A DNA stretch of 50,010 nt from IMG/VR virus record IMGVR_UViG_3300030116_002560, positions 7,260 to 57,269 of that record. The stretch is one strand, 5' to 3'. Position 1 is the stretch's first letter. Every line of letters begins with the position of its first letter. The DNA is from a virus. The position numbers and the translations under genes are program-made. This document shows positions 1-7,730 of this stretch, one piece after another. Below the pieces are notes generated by a model. That model saw nothing but the letters and a program-made list of their open reading frames with translations, did not search any database and was not told the origin of the DNA.

Positions 1-66
1 CGATCTGGTAGTTTTGTACCCATGATGGCAGATGTTGCTGAACAAGAAGCTATGCCATGGGAATAA
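1..66 (+). CDS. 3' end of an unidentified gene (partial)
   Basis: The first 21 codons are open in frame 1 and end with TAA at 64-66; the peptide ends in MADVAEQEAMPWE. The stop overlaps the start of the next gene at 57 by ten bases, the same coupling seen throughout this operon, so it is probably the tail of a real upstream gene. The acidic, Trp-containing end is not enough to name a family. The 5' part lies outside the window. Confidence 0.5.
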   Translation, partial: RSGSFVPMMADVAEQEAMPWE

Positions 67-332
67 ACGACAAGAAACGTAAGAAAAAAGGTTTAGGTAG
101 ATCACCTGAATCCATACCTTACACAGACGATAATATGAAGCATGTAGCTTGGTGTATGAATAACAGCATAGTCGTTGGTTTTAGTCCCTTATGGGATACT
201 GAAGATCAATGGCAAATTGATATTCAAATAAATGCAACTGTTAGTGTTGACCCTAACACATACAGCGGCGACGAGGTTATGGCTAAAGTTTATGAATACT
301 ACAAATACTACTACGATAAATATGAAAAATAG
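57..332 (+). CDS. hypothetical protein, 91 aa
   Basis: A 91-residue protein that I do not recognise. It starts with a very basic stretch (residues 5-12, rich in Lys/Arg) and ends with a Tyr/Lys-rich tail (YEYYKYYYDKYEK). The middle carries Trp residues and alternating hydrophobic residues (QWQIDIQIN) suggesting a beta strand. There is no signal peptide or membrane segment. Its start overlaps the stop of the upstream gene and its end overlaps the ThyA-family start at 322 by 11 bases, so it is translated within the nucleotide-metabolism operon. A role in replication or nucleotide metabolism is inferred from position only. Confidence 0.7.
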   Translation: MGINDKKRKKKGLGRSPESIPYTDDNMKHVAWCMNNSIVVGFSPLWDTEDQWQIDIQINATVSVDPNTYSGDEVMAKVYEYYKYYYDKYEK

Positions 333-966
333 ATTTTACAATGCAGACTCTGCTTTCACTTATTTTTTAAATGAAATCAGGTGTAATGGTATAGAGTTTG
401 GTGATACTAAAGCTTTGTTTAATATAGGTTTTACTATGGAACAACCTCGTGATATGTTTATACTAAACAAAGAACGTGAGTGGAATAGAGAGTATGCCGA
501 AGCTGAATGGCAATGGTATTTATCAGGCGATCGTAACATACATAAGCTAGGTGATTTGTATGGCAAAGTACCGCCAATATGGACGCGCATGGCCGATGAA
601 GACGGTAACGTTAATTCTAACTATGGCTGGCAGTGGAATCGTAATGATCAGCTGGAAAAAGTTATAGATAAATTATCTAATCCAAATACTCGGCAAGCGG
701 CTATAAGTATATACGACGGTAAAGAGATACACGCGTATGATAACGATACTCCGTGTACTTACGCTGTACAGTTTACAGTAATGCCTAAGACTAATAAGCT
801 TAACATGGCTGTAGTTATGAGGTCAAACGATTTATGGTTTGGCTTCTGTAACGATCAGTATTGTTTTGCTAGCTTACAAATGCTAGTTGCTTATCAGCTA
901 GGTATTGACGTCGGTGAGTATTACCATTACGCACATAACTTGCATTTATACAACAACAAACTATGA
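322..966 (+). CDS. ThyA-family deoxypyrimidine (hydroxy)methyltransferase
   Basis: A 214-residue member of the thymidylate synthase / dCMP hydroxymethylase family, which transfers a one-carbon unit from methylene-tetrahydrofolate to a dNMP. Family landmarks appear in order: E62 and W65 before LSGDRNI (67-73), IWTRMADEDG (86-95), YGWQW (101-105), R124, the nucleophile C145 in DTPCTYAVQF, R167-S168-x-D170, and H208/Y210 near the end. The position equivalent to Asn177 of E. coli ThyA is Asp (D178), as in cytosine-specific dCMP hydroxymethylases. The protein stops soon after the HLY motif, so it lacks the roughly 50-residue tail of E. coli ThyA. I chose ATG 322, which overlaps the upstream gene by 11 bases; a longer frame back to 232 would lie inside that gene. 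It couples by ATGA to the next gene. Whether it makes dTMP or a modified cytosine is unsettled. Confidence 0.88.
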   Translation: MKNRFYNADSAFTYFLNEIRCNGIEFGDTKALFNIGFTMEQPRDMFILNKEREWNREYAEAEWQWYLSGDRNIHKLGDLYGKVPPIWTRMADEDGNVNSNYGWQWNRNDQLEKVIDKLSNPNTRQAAISIYDGKEIHAYDNDTPCTYAVQFTVMPKTNKLNMAVVMRSNDLWFGFCNDQYCFASLQMLVAYQLGIDVGEYYHYAHNLHLYNNKL

Positions 967-1772
967 CATATTGCATATACCATATACCAGGTAAAAAAAT
1001 CGGTGTAACAAACAACTTGGAAGAAAGAGTTACGCGACAACAAGGTTATACAGAAGATGAATACGAAATACTAGATATGTCAGATGATATTAGTTATATC
1101 TCTCACAGGGAGATTGAACTACAGAAACAATTTGGTTACAGAGTAGATCACAAACTGTACAAAGATTTAAACCCTATAAAACAAGAATTAAATTCAATGA
1201 ATATAAACATAACAGAACAAACAACTACGTTTCCATGTCCAGTAAACAAGCTTAAAGGCAGGCTTATGGACGAGATTGGTATGAGCTGGGAAACAGACCA
1301 CGGTAGGTGCTGTATTGACCCCGACTCTATTAGATGGATCATGGATAACGTAAAAACGTCTATGTATAACAACGATAGATGCTATGTATACAACAAGGCG
1401 TTTGCTAGGTACTTTGATAACAATGGCTGCTGTAAGACAAATACAGGAGCGTTAAACATGAGCGGCCGTAGAGCTCCTAGTCGCTTTGACTTAATCAGAA
1501 CATGGGCAGATGAACGAGGTTTGTATGATAAAGGCGATACTAAAACTCAATACCTAAAGCTTATGGAAGAAGCTGGCGAGCTTGGTAGAGCCATACTAAA
1601 GAACGACGAGCCTGAGTTTATCGATGCTATTGGTGATATGGTTGTAGTACTAACTAATCTAGCTAGACTAGGTGGTGTGTCAATTGAAACTTGTATTGAC
1701 TCAGCATATGACGTTATTAGTAAGCGCACAGGTAAAATGGTTAACGGCACATTTGTAAAAGACACACTATGA
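963..1772 (+). CDS. GIY-YIG nuclease-like / MazG-like fusion protein
   Basis: A 269-residue protein with two recognisable ends. Residues 1-75 look like a GIY-YIG endonuclease domain: CIYHI (4-8), KIGVT (12-16), the Arg after TNNLEE (R22), and a Glu in SHREIELQKQFG (E50). Residues about 180-269 are MazG-like (all-alpha NTP pyrophosphohydrolase): EEAGE (E202, E203, E206), then E218 and D221/D225 in EPEFIDAIGDM, the expected Mg2+-binding pattern. The middle (about 85-175) has several Cys (91, 116, 117, 140, 156, 157) and matches nothing I know. The gene overlaps both neighbours by 4 bases (ATGA). The MazG part probably hydrolyses non-canonical or excess dNTPs; the nuclease part could be active or only DNA-binding. 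The reading frame is continuous, so it is not an evident frameshift artefact. Confidence 0.8.
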   Translation: MTYCIYHIPGKKIGVTNNLEERVTRQQGYTEDEYEILDMSDDISYISHREIELQKQFGYRVDHKLYKDLNPIKQELNSMNINITEQTTTFPCPVNKLKGRLMDEIGMSWETDHGRCCIDPDSIRWIMDNVKTSMYNNDRCYVYNKAFARYFDNNGCCKTNTGALNMSGRRAPSRFDLIRTWADERGLYDKGDTKTQYLKLMEEAGELGRAILKNDEPEFIDAIGDMVVVLTNLARLGGVSIETCIDSAYDVISKRTGKMVNGTFVKDTL

Positions 1773-2050
1773 GTGATAGAGAAATAATGAACGCTAAGTC
1801 GTCTACTAAAAAAGTAATGATGAATTTTCGCGATCCAGTGGTACAACGCGTGTGTGAAAAGTTTACACAACGATCTGACGAAGGCTATGCTAAGTACGGT
1901 CGTACACTAAGCGATGAAATGCTAGGCGGACATAAACATCTTGATGGTTATCTTAACGATATACAAGAAGAGCTTATGGATGCGATACTGTATATACAAA
2001 CAGCTCGTGAATTAATCGACCATATCGTTGGGCCGCAAGACGACGCGTAA
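1769..2050 (+). CDS. small MazG-like / nucleotide-pyrophosphohydrolase-related protein
   Basis: A 93-residue protein whose centre, RSDEGYAKYGRTL followed by DIQEELMDAILYIQTAREL, resembles short phage proteins related to all-alpha NTP pyrophosphatases (EELxDAxxY is a MazG-type metal-binding helix). It has no signal peptide. It overlaps the upstream MazG fusion gene by 4 bases and the nuclease gene downstream by 23 bases, fitting a role in dNTP-pool control. The family assignment is from motif resemblance. A full second EExxE element is not obvious, so it may be a partial or regulatory relative. Confidence 0.6.
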   Translation: MSDREIMNAKSSTKKVMMNFRDPVVQRVCEKFTQRSDEGYAKYGRTLSDEMLGGHKHLDGYLNDIQEELMDAILYIQTARELIDHIVGPQDDA

Positions 2051-2486
2051 AACTAAAAGCAGGAAACGAGGACCAGTTAAGTCAAAAAAGGTTACCTATG
2101 ATGGGATAACCTTTGCCTCGGGTCTTGAACGTTATATGTATCAAGCACTAAAGAAATCTAAGATCAAAGCCGAGTACGAGCCGGAGACATTTGTTCTTCA
2201 AGAAGGATTTATGTGTAACATACAATGCTACGAGCGTCAAAGCAATGGTAAAGGCGATATGGTAAATCGCGGGGAGAAAAAAATCTTACCTATCAAATAC
2301 ACTCCTGATTTCATTGGTGAGGGTTTTATAATTGAAACAAAAGGCAGGGCAAACGAAAGTTTCCCTATGCGTTGGAAAATGTTTAAGAAATACATTAACA
2401 AACATGATATGCCTGTAACTTTATATAAACCCCAAAATCAGAAGGAATGCGATAAGGTTATTGAAATAATTAAAAGCAAACAATGA
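2028..2486 (+). CDS. PD-(D/E)XK-type nuclease, DUF1064-like
   Basis: A 152-residue protein with a highly basic N-terminus (residues 1-22) followed by VTYDGITFASGLERYMYQAL, which matches the start of DUF1064-type phage nucleases. Candidate catalytic residues follow the PD-(D/E)XK order: E34 in the helix, D94 in YTPDF, then E103 and K105 in IIETKG. Such enzymes are thought to act as phage structure-specific endonucleases or resolvases. The start appears to be TTG at 2028, inside the previous gene; no in-frame ATG exists before the conserved block, so the exact start is uncertain. The stop overlaps the next small gene. Confidence 0.72.
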   Translation: MGRKTTRKTKSRKRGPVKSKKVTYDGITFASGLERYMYQALKKSKIKAEYEPETFVLQEGFMCNIQCYERQSNGKGDMVNRGEKKILPIKYTPDFIGEGFIIETKGRANESFPMRWKMFKKYINKHDMPVTLYKPQNQKECDKVIEIIKSKQ

Positions 2487-2632
2487 GTTGGGAATTAACA
2501 GTTGGGTTTTACCCAGGTATATTAGTAGGATTTAGATCTTACGAAAGTAACGATAGAAACAATCACGTGTTGTATATACCGTTTGTAGATATATGTTTAA
2601 CAATTATGAAACAAGAATATGAGTCAGATTAG
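2483..2632 (+). CDS. small conserved-looking protein, 49 aa
   Basis: An ATG at 2483 overlaps the nuclease stop (ATGA) and opens a 49-codon frame ending with TAG at 2630-2632, inside the ribonucleotide reductase start at 2619. The peptide begins MSWELTVGFYPGILVGFRSY and continues with LYIPFVDICLTI, alternating hydrophobic and Gly/aromatic residues. Without this gene there would be an unusual 130-base gap in an operon where all genes overlap, which supports it. It resembles short uncharacterised proteins of marine phages, from memory only. Function unknown. Confidence 0.7.
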   Translation: MSWELTVGFYPGILVGFRSYESNDRNNHVLYIPFVDICLTIMKQEYESD

Positions 2633-4484
2633 CAGAGATATTTTATCAGATATTACAGTGCATATGAAGTATGCAAAATATATACCTGAGCTTAACAGAA
2701 GAGAGACATGGGAGGAATTGGTTACGCGTAACTTAGAGATGCACGTTAAGAAATATCCTGAGCTAGCAGATCAGATAAACGAAGCTTATAAATATGTATA
2801 TAATAAAAAGGTTTTACCCTCAATGCGTTCGCTCCAATTTAGCGGCAAACCTATTGAAATATCTCCGAACAGGTTGTATAATTGTAGCTACCTACCTATT
2901 GACCATATTGATAGCTTTAGTGAAACTATGTTCTTACTTCTCTCAGGCTGTGGCGTGGGATACTCAGTTCAACAGCATCACGTTGGAAAATTACCTTATA
3001 TCATTAAACCGTTTGATAAAAGACATAGACGATTTGTAATTGGTGATAGTATTGAAGGATGGGCTGACGCAGTTAAAGTTCTTATTGAGTCGTACCTTGG
3101 TGGTCGCAGGTGTTCTAAAGTAAAGTTTGATTACTCAGACATCAGACCTAAAGGCGCAAGACTAGTGACGTCAGGAGGTAAAGCTCCTGGCCCACAGCCA
3201 CTCAAGGAGTGTTTAGTTAAAGTTCAAGGTATACTAGATAATAAAGAAGATGGAACGCAACTCACTAGCCTCGAAGTTCACGACATTGTTTGCCATATTG
3301 CAGACGCTGTGCTTGCTGGTGGTATTAGGCGTGCAGCACTTATATCTCTATTTAGCGCTACGGATGAAGAGATGATATCATGCAAGTCAGGTAACTGGTG
3401 GGAGCTTAACCCACAACGCGGTAGAGCTAATAACTCTGCCGTGCTGATGAGACATAAGGTTAAAAAAGATTTCTTTATGGATCTGTGGAAAAGAGTTGAA
3501 GCGTCAGGAGCTGGCGAACCTGGTATATATCTAAACAATGATAAGGACTGGGGAACAAACCCGTGTTGCGAGATTGCTCTTCGTCCTTATCAGTTCTGTA
3601 ACCTATGTGAGGTTAACGTATCAGATATAGTTGATCAAGATGATTTAAATGCTAGAGTTAAAGTTGCTGCCTTCATAGGTACGCTTCAAGCAGGTTATAC
3701 AGACTTCCACTATCTACGTGAGGTATGGAAAGACACAACTGAGAAAGATGCTTTGATTGGTGTATCAATGACAGGCATCGGCTCTAACAAGGTTATGAAT
3801 CTTGATATGAAGAAAGCTGCTGATATAGTTAAGCGTGAGAATACTAGAGTTGCTAAGCTTATAGGTATTAATAAAGCAGCACGCACAACATGTGTTAAAC
3901 CAGCAGGTACTACATCGCTAGTGTTAGGCACATCATCTGGTATACACGCTTGGCATAACAAGCACTACGTGCGTAGACTACGAGTTGGTAAGAACGAAGC
4001 TATTTATTCTTACCTAGTTAAGAACCACCCTGAGTTGATCGAAGATGAATACTTCAGACCTCATGACACAGCCGTGATCAGTGTACCGCAAGCGGCACCT
4101 GATGGTTGTATTGTAAGAACTGAGTCTGCATTTGATTTGCTTGAGAGAGTAAAGAAAGTATCAACTGACTGGGTATCGCCTGGTCACAGGACTGGTTCAA
4201 ACACTCACAACGTTTCTGCTACAATTAGTTTAAAAGCTGACGAGTGGGATGAGGCTGGTGAGTGGATGTGGAAGAACAGAGAATACTATAACGGTTTATC
4301 TGTTCTACCATACGACGGTGGTACATATACTCAAGCTCCATTTGAGGACATTACTAAAACTAAATTTAATGAAATGATTAAGTCGCTAGATAGTGTTGAC
4401 TTATCAAATGTAATGGAGACCGAGGATAATACGGATCTTTCTGGCGAGCTAGCTTGCTCAGGCGGATCGTGTGAGGTTACATAA
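2619..4484 (+). CDS. nrdJ: adenosylcobalamin-dependent (class II) ribonucleotide reductase
   Basis: A 621-residue monomeric-type class II ribonucleotide reductase, which converts ribonucleotides to deoxyribonucleotides using adenosylcobalamin to make a thiyl radical. Landmarks: PSMRSLQFSG (67-76), redox Cys C89 in YNCSYLPID, GCGVGYS (110-116), the catalytic loop N314-P-C316-C-E318 with C316 as thiyl-radical Cys, partner C327 in QFCNLCEVN, and CVKPAGTTSLVLGTSSG. The C-terminal shuttle pair C613/C618 in ACSGGSCEV would be reduced by thioredoxin. The Gly normally following the thiyl Cys is Cys (C317). No N-terminal ATP-cone domain is evident and no radical-generating subunit gene is adjacent, consistent with class II. 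It is last in its operon, 20 bases before the terminator hairpin. Activity would need host-derived cobalamin. Confidence 0.93.
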   Translation: MSQISRDILSDITVHMKYAKYIPELNRRETWEELVTRNLEMHVKKYPELADQINEAYKYVYNKKVLPSMRSLQFSGKPIEISPNRLYNCSYLPIDHIDSFSETMFLLLSGCGVGYSVQQHHVGKLPYIIKPFDKRHRRFVIGDSIEGWADAVKVLIESYLGGRRCSKVKFDYSDIRPKGARLVTSGGKAPGPQPLKECLVKVQGILDNKEDGTQLTSLEVHDIVCHIADAVLAGGIRRAALISLFSATDEEMISCKSGNWWELNPQRGRANNSAVLMRHKVKKDFFMDLWKRVEASGAGEPGIYLNNDKDWGTNPCCEIALRPYQFCNLCEVNVSDIVDQDDLNARVKVAAFIGTLQAGYTDFHYLREVWKDTTEKDALIGVSMTGIGSNKVMNLDMKKAADIVKRENTRVAKLIGINKAARTTCVKPAGTTSLVLGTSSGIHAWHNKHYVRRLRVGKNEAIYSYLVKNHPELIEDEYFRPHDTAVISVPQAAPDGCIVRTESAFDLLERVKKVSTDWVSPGHRTGSNTHNVSATISLKADEWDEAGEWMWKNREYYNGLSVLPYDGGTYTQAPFEDITKTKFNEMIKSLDSVDLSNVMETEDNTDLSGELACSGGSCEVT

Positions 4485-4504
4485 CCTAAACTACCGGAAA
4501 CAAG

Positions 4505-4534
4505 AAAGGGGAACCGCAAGGCTCCCCTTTTTTT
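4505..4534 (+). terminator. rho-independent terminator between convergent operons
   Basis: An 11-bp arm on each side (AAAGGGGAACC / GGCTCCCCTTT, one A-C mismatch) encloses a GCAA tetraloop and is followed by seven T in a row at 4528-4534. It lies 20 bases after the reductase stop and 22 bases beyond the stop of the opposing gene at 4556. On the minus strand the stem is followed by a weaker T-rich run (TTTCTTGTTT), so it may stop both convergent operons. Confidence 0.9.
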
Positions 4535-4555
4535 ATATATATGCTATACACAGAT

Positions 4556-4999
4556 TTACGTTAGTGTATGAGTTATAGTTTTACTTACTCCGCCGTTTGT
4601 AACTGTCATTACTATGGTATATGTTGTTACCGTTTTACCTTTAACTGTGGTAGTCGTAGTTATCATGTCACCAAAAGCTACTGTTGTACTACTGCCTATA
4701 GTGACTATATTTGTGTCACCAGCCAAAGCAGTACTACCAGATGTACCAAGGGTCATGCTTACCTTATCTTTATTGGCGTCAATTTCTGTTCTAAGATAAT
4801 TAATCTCATCTTGCATTTGTTGCATTTGGTAAAGCAGCGGTCCAAGAGTAGGATCGTTTAATAAATTAAGATTACCGCCATTTGCTTTATCTTTATCCCA
4901 CAGGTCTTTAAGCTCTGCTAATTTACTAGATGATATTTCATCTGCTCCACCTCCTGACGTGGTATAAAAACCCTCGTGTTTTGCGTTTGATAGTGCCAT
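4556..4999 (-). CDS. hypothetical virion-associated protein, 147 aa
   Basis: A 147-residue protein, last gene of the leftward structural module and directly after the tail fibre gene (one base gap). Residues about 50-75 (PLLYQMQQMQDEINYLRTEI) look like a short coiled coil. The C-terminal half is Thr/Val/Gly-rich beta-type sequence (for example TTTTTVKGKTVTTYTIVMT). This helix-then-beta layout fits a small trimeric fibre-associated or decoration protein, but no family is recognised. No signal peptide. Confidence 0.65.
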   Translation of the reverse strand: MALSNAKHEGFYTTSGGGADEISSSKLAELKDLWDKDKANGGNLNLLNDPTLGPLLYQMQQMQDEINYLRTEIDANKDKVSMTLGTSGSTALAGDTNIVTIGSSTTVAFGDMITTTTTVKGKTVTTYTIVMTVTNGGVSKTITHTLT

Positions 5000-5000
5000 G

Positions 5001-7406
5001 TTATGCTATATTAAATACTTGGTAGGTTAGATAAACCTCTATACTAGTAAAACAGTTAGTTGTTGTAGCTGAATCAAAGCTAACTTCTAAAGCCGCATTA
5101 ACGTCATCAGTTAAGTTTTGACTAACTTCATTATAATATAAACCAGGTGTTATATGAAATATTCTGTCTCCAGTTTCATTGTACATAAATCTTCTTATGT
5201 GATGCACCGAAGTTGAATTAGTTGTTCCAGGCTCTTTACCAGCATAGTGCATATTCCAATCCGCCGCGCTATTAGTTTGTGAGGCGGCTCTATCAATTCT
5301 TATCATACCACCTATTGGAACAATAACCGTATTAGCTCCTTGAGCTGGTACTAGCTCTATAGGCGTTGAGTTCATCGCATTAGCTTCAGCCGTTGTAATG
5401 GTTCTCCTTGTTTGCATTGTTACAGCGGGTACGCCTGCAGCAGCGCTTGTTAGAGCAGGTGTGTTGGTTGTAAACACCTGTTCACCTTCTACTGTGATTA
5501 TACCAGCCGCAGATCTAGCTATAGTAGTATCTGACGCATGGCCTAGTTCTATGTTTCCAGCTGTTTGTATTTTAGGAATAACTGCGTTACCAGTACTAGG
5601 ATTATATGTAAATGTGCCTGTATCATCGTGTAGGTTATTTGACTCATCATGAAACACTACAGGGAAATCTGTATTAGCAGTACTATCTGATACGCTTACA
5701 CCACCGCCAGCTGCGTTAATACGATCGTCAATAGCGGCTGACGTCATTAAGCTGGTGTCATTATCTGCAAACGACTCACCAGACGTTTGTATGGTAGTTA
5801 CGTCTACGCTATCAAGTATTAAACCCGTAGTCACAGATAGATCACCAGCCACAGTGGTTGTTGAAGCAGAACCATTGCCTATAGTTACGTCAACTTTGTC
5901 TTCAGCGTCACCACTTTCTATTGTAAGACCAGGTTGTATCTCGCCATCATGGCTTGCTACGCTAAGCGTTAGTTTACCTTCCTCAGCACCATCGCTTACG
6001 TCTTTGGCTATACCTTCAATTTTAGCAAAAGTAGTTTGCGTAGGTGTACCATCGTCATAAGCTGCAAAGTTTATTACACCACAGCTATCATTATCGCTAC
6101 CATCTGTTTTACTACCACCTATACCACCTCTTAAATTACCAATAGTAAACTGAGGTCCAGTAGCGTCGTCAGTGTAATTATACACTCCAAATATAGGACC
6201 AGTCGCCACCGTGCTTGTAAAGTTAGTTATAGTGGCATCAAATGTGTTCGTGCTCATTAAACCACCAGATCCAAAGGTAGTTGTTTCTCCAAAAACACTT
6301 GCGTACGAGCTGAGGAAATCCATAAAACCAAGAGAACCACCTATGGCTGATTGATTGACTCCTACTGACATGGTCATTTTACCCATCTCAGCTCCATCTG
6401 TAACAGCATAGCTTTCACTTGCTATTTTACCATATGGAATAGTCTCAGGATCTGGTCCTGATTTAGCGTTTTCTCCTATAAAGCTAATTGTACCAGCGTC
6501 ATCACCAGCTCCTGCAATGACAGACGCGTCAGATGATCTTCTACCGATAAGCTTTAACTCGCCTGCGTTGGCGTCGTTAGTTGTATTTTCAATACTTAAT
6601 ATCGGTTTAGTACTAGTAGCACTTGTCAATGTTAAATCAGCACCGTCATATGTAGCATTAGCCTCTGTTGTTATTTCATCCGCGTCTTTATACGTCAATA
6701 GTCCATTGGCTGTAGATCCATCAAACGATAATCCGTCGCCAACAGCTGCATCAACATAAGCTTTGCTGGCCGCGTCTGTGCTAGCCGAAACGGTGTCAAT
6801 ACCTTGTATTCTACCAGTACCACCTAATGTTATATCACCACCAGTCACGGTCATATCACTAGTCACAGTCATGTCTCCAGCTACTGTAGTTGTTGAAGCA
6901 GCGCCAGCAGCTAATGTGACATCTACTATACCACTTCCATTGCCTTCTCCTGTGATAACATTAGCGGTCATTAATAATCCTTGAGCTGATAAACCCGGGG
7001 TATTAGCAGCTATTTGTATTTTACCCTCTGTATTACCATCGCTAGCGTCAGATATTGAAGCTTTAATACAAGCATAATTAGCCAAGCTACCGTTATCATT
7101 ATCTCCATAAAAATTTAAAGTCGCTACAGTATCACCATCAGCAGCTGTACCGCCTAGTCTGTTTTTTGTAAAGGTCATAAACGTGCCACTATCTCCGTCA
7201 CGATAGTTCGTCATGGTGATAAATGGACCAGATGACTGACCGAGTACATTGTCACCTGTTAACTCTATGCCAGGAACGGTGTTTGAGCGACTATGAAGCT
7301 CAATTCCTTTTTTATAACTAGTTCCAGTAATTTCGGTTTGACCAATTAGTACATCTGATCTAAACGTAGCTATAAAATCAAATATATGTTGTCCTATCCA
7401 CTTCAT
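5001..7406 (-). CDS. tail fibre protein, 801 aa
   Basis: An 801-residue Gly/Ser/Thr/Ala-rich repetitive protein typical of trimeric phage fibres. Its N-terminus (MKWIGQHIFDFIATFRSDV) has the amphipathic form of a virion-attachment segment I associate with marine phage fibres. The shaft contains internally similar segments: STTTVAGD occurs twice, and 'DGAEMGKMTMSV' / 'DGAEEGKLTLSV' are near copies, as are 'TDAASKAYVD'-type linkers common in fibres. The C-terminal part (about 690-801) is less repetitive and may be the receptor-binding or trimerisation end. The start codon overlaps the stop of the upstream small gene (TAATG). Host adsorption is inferred. No chaperone-type C-terminal peptidase motif was noticed. 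Confidence 0.82.
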   Translation of the reverse strand: MKWIGQHIFDFIATFRSDVLIGQTEITGTSYKKGIELHSRSNTVPGIELTGDNVLGQSSGPFITMTNYRDGDSGTFMTFTKNRLGGTAADGDTVATLNFYGDNDNGSLANYACIKASISDASDGNTEGKIQIAANTPGLSAQGLLMTANVITGEGNGSGIVDVTLAAGAASTTTVAGDMTVTSDMTVTGGDITLGGTGRIQGIDTVSASTDAASKAYVDAAVGDGLSFDGSTANGLLTYKDADEITTEANATYDGADLTLTSATSTKPILSIENTTNDANAGELKLIGRRSSDASVIAGAGDDAGTISFIGENAKSGPDPETIPYGKIASESYAVTDGAEMGKMTMSVGVNQSAIGGSLGFMDFLSSYASVFGETTTFGSGGLMSTNTFDATITNFTSTVATGPIFGVYNYTDDATGPQFTIGNLRGGIGGSKTDGSDNDSCGVINFAAYDDGTPTQTTFAKIEGIAKDVSDGAEEGKLTLSVASHDGEIQPGLTIESGDAEDKVDVTIGNGSASTTTVAGDLSVTTGLILDSVDVTTIQTSGESFADNDTSLMTSAAIDDRINAAGGGVSVSDSTANTDFPVVFHDESNNLHDDTGTFTYNPSTGNAVIPKIQTAGNIELGHASDTTIARSAAGIITVEGEQVFTTNTPALTSAAAGVPAVTMQTRRTITTAEANAMNSTPIELVPAQGANTVIVPIGGMIRIDRAASQTNSAADWNMHYAGKEPGTTNSTSVHHIRRFMYNETGDRIFHITPGLYYNEVSQNLTDDVNAALEVSFDSATTTNCFTSIEVYLTYQVFNIA

Positions 7407-7729
7407 TAAGAAATTTTAATACTAAATATGTCACTTGAACCTACAGTTGCGTTTAAGCTATACCTAGACACATCGTACCTAAGCATATTAGCATTATCTA
7501 ATAGTAACGTTACGCCTACAGGTATAGAAATATTTTTAATAAGATAAAATGTATTATCAATACTAGAACTAGTTGTCTTGTTATCCTGTAAAAATATGGA
7601 TATAGTCCCAGCGCTACTGTTTGTATTTGATATAGAAATAGAACGCACGTTACTACCCGCAGAATTAGCGGATAGCAACTGTACGTTTACTCCTGTCGAT
7701 CCAGTTATATTTCTATATAATAAAGCCAT
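7406..7729 (-). CDS. small virion protein, 107 aa
   Basis: A 107-residue Ser/Asn/Thr-rich protein predicted to be mostly beta strands, starting MALLYRNITGSTGVNVQLLS. It sits between the tandem small virion paralogues and the tail fibre, coupled to the fibre start by a one-base TAATG overlap. It has no Cys, no signal peptide and no membrane segment. A role as a fibre adaptor or decoration protein is plausible from position. It is not one of the three MATT-type paralogues, since it lacks their LYGGDW motif. Confidence 0.65.
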   Translation of the reverse strand: MALLYRNITGSTGVNVQLLSANSAGSNVRSISISNTNSSAGTISIFLQDNKTTSSSIDNTFYLIKNISIPVGVTLLLDNANMLRYDVSRYSLNATVGSSDIFSIKIS

Positions 7730-7730
7730 A

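Noticed and set aside
232-321. Longer start for the ThyA-family gene at 232
   Set aside because: The extra 30 residues are out-of-frame reading of the 91-residue gene and do not look like the family's N-terminus.
2483-2618. Possible cobalamin riboswitch before the reductase gene
   Set aside because: The space is filled by a 49-codon gene overlapping both neighbours, and no B12-box-like sequence was seen.
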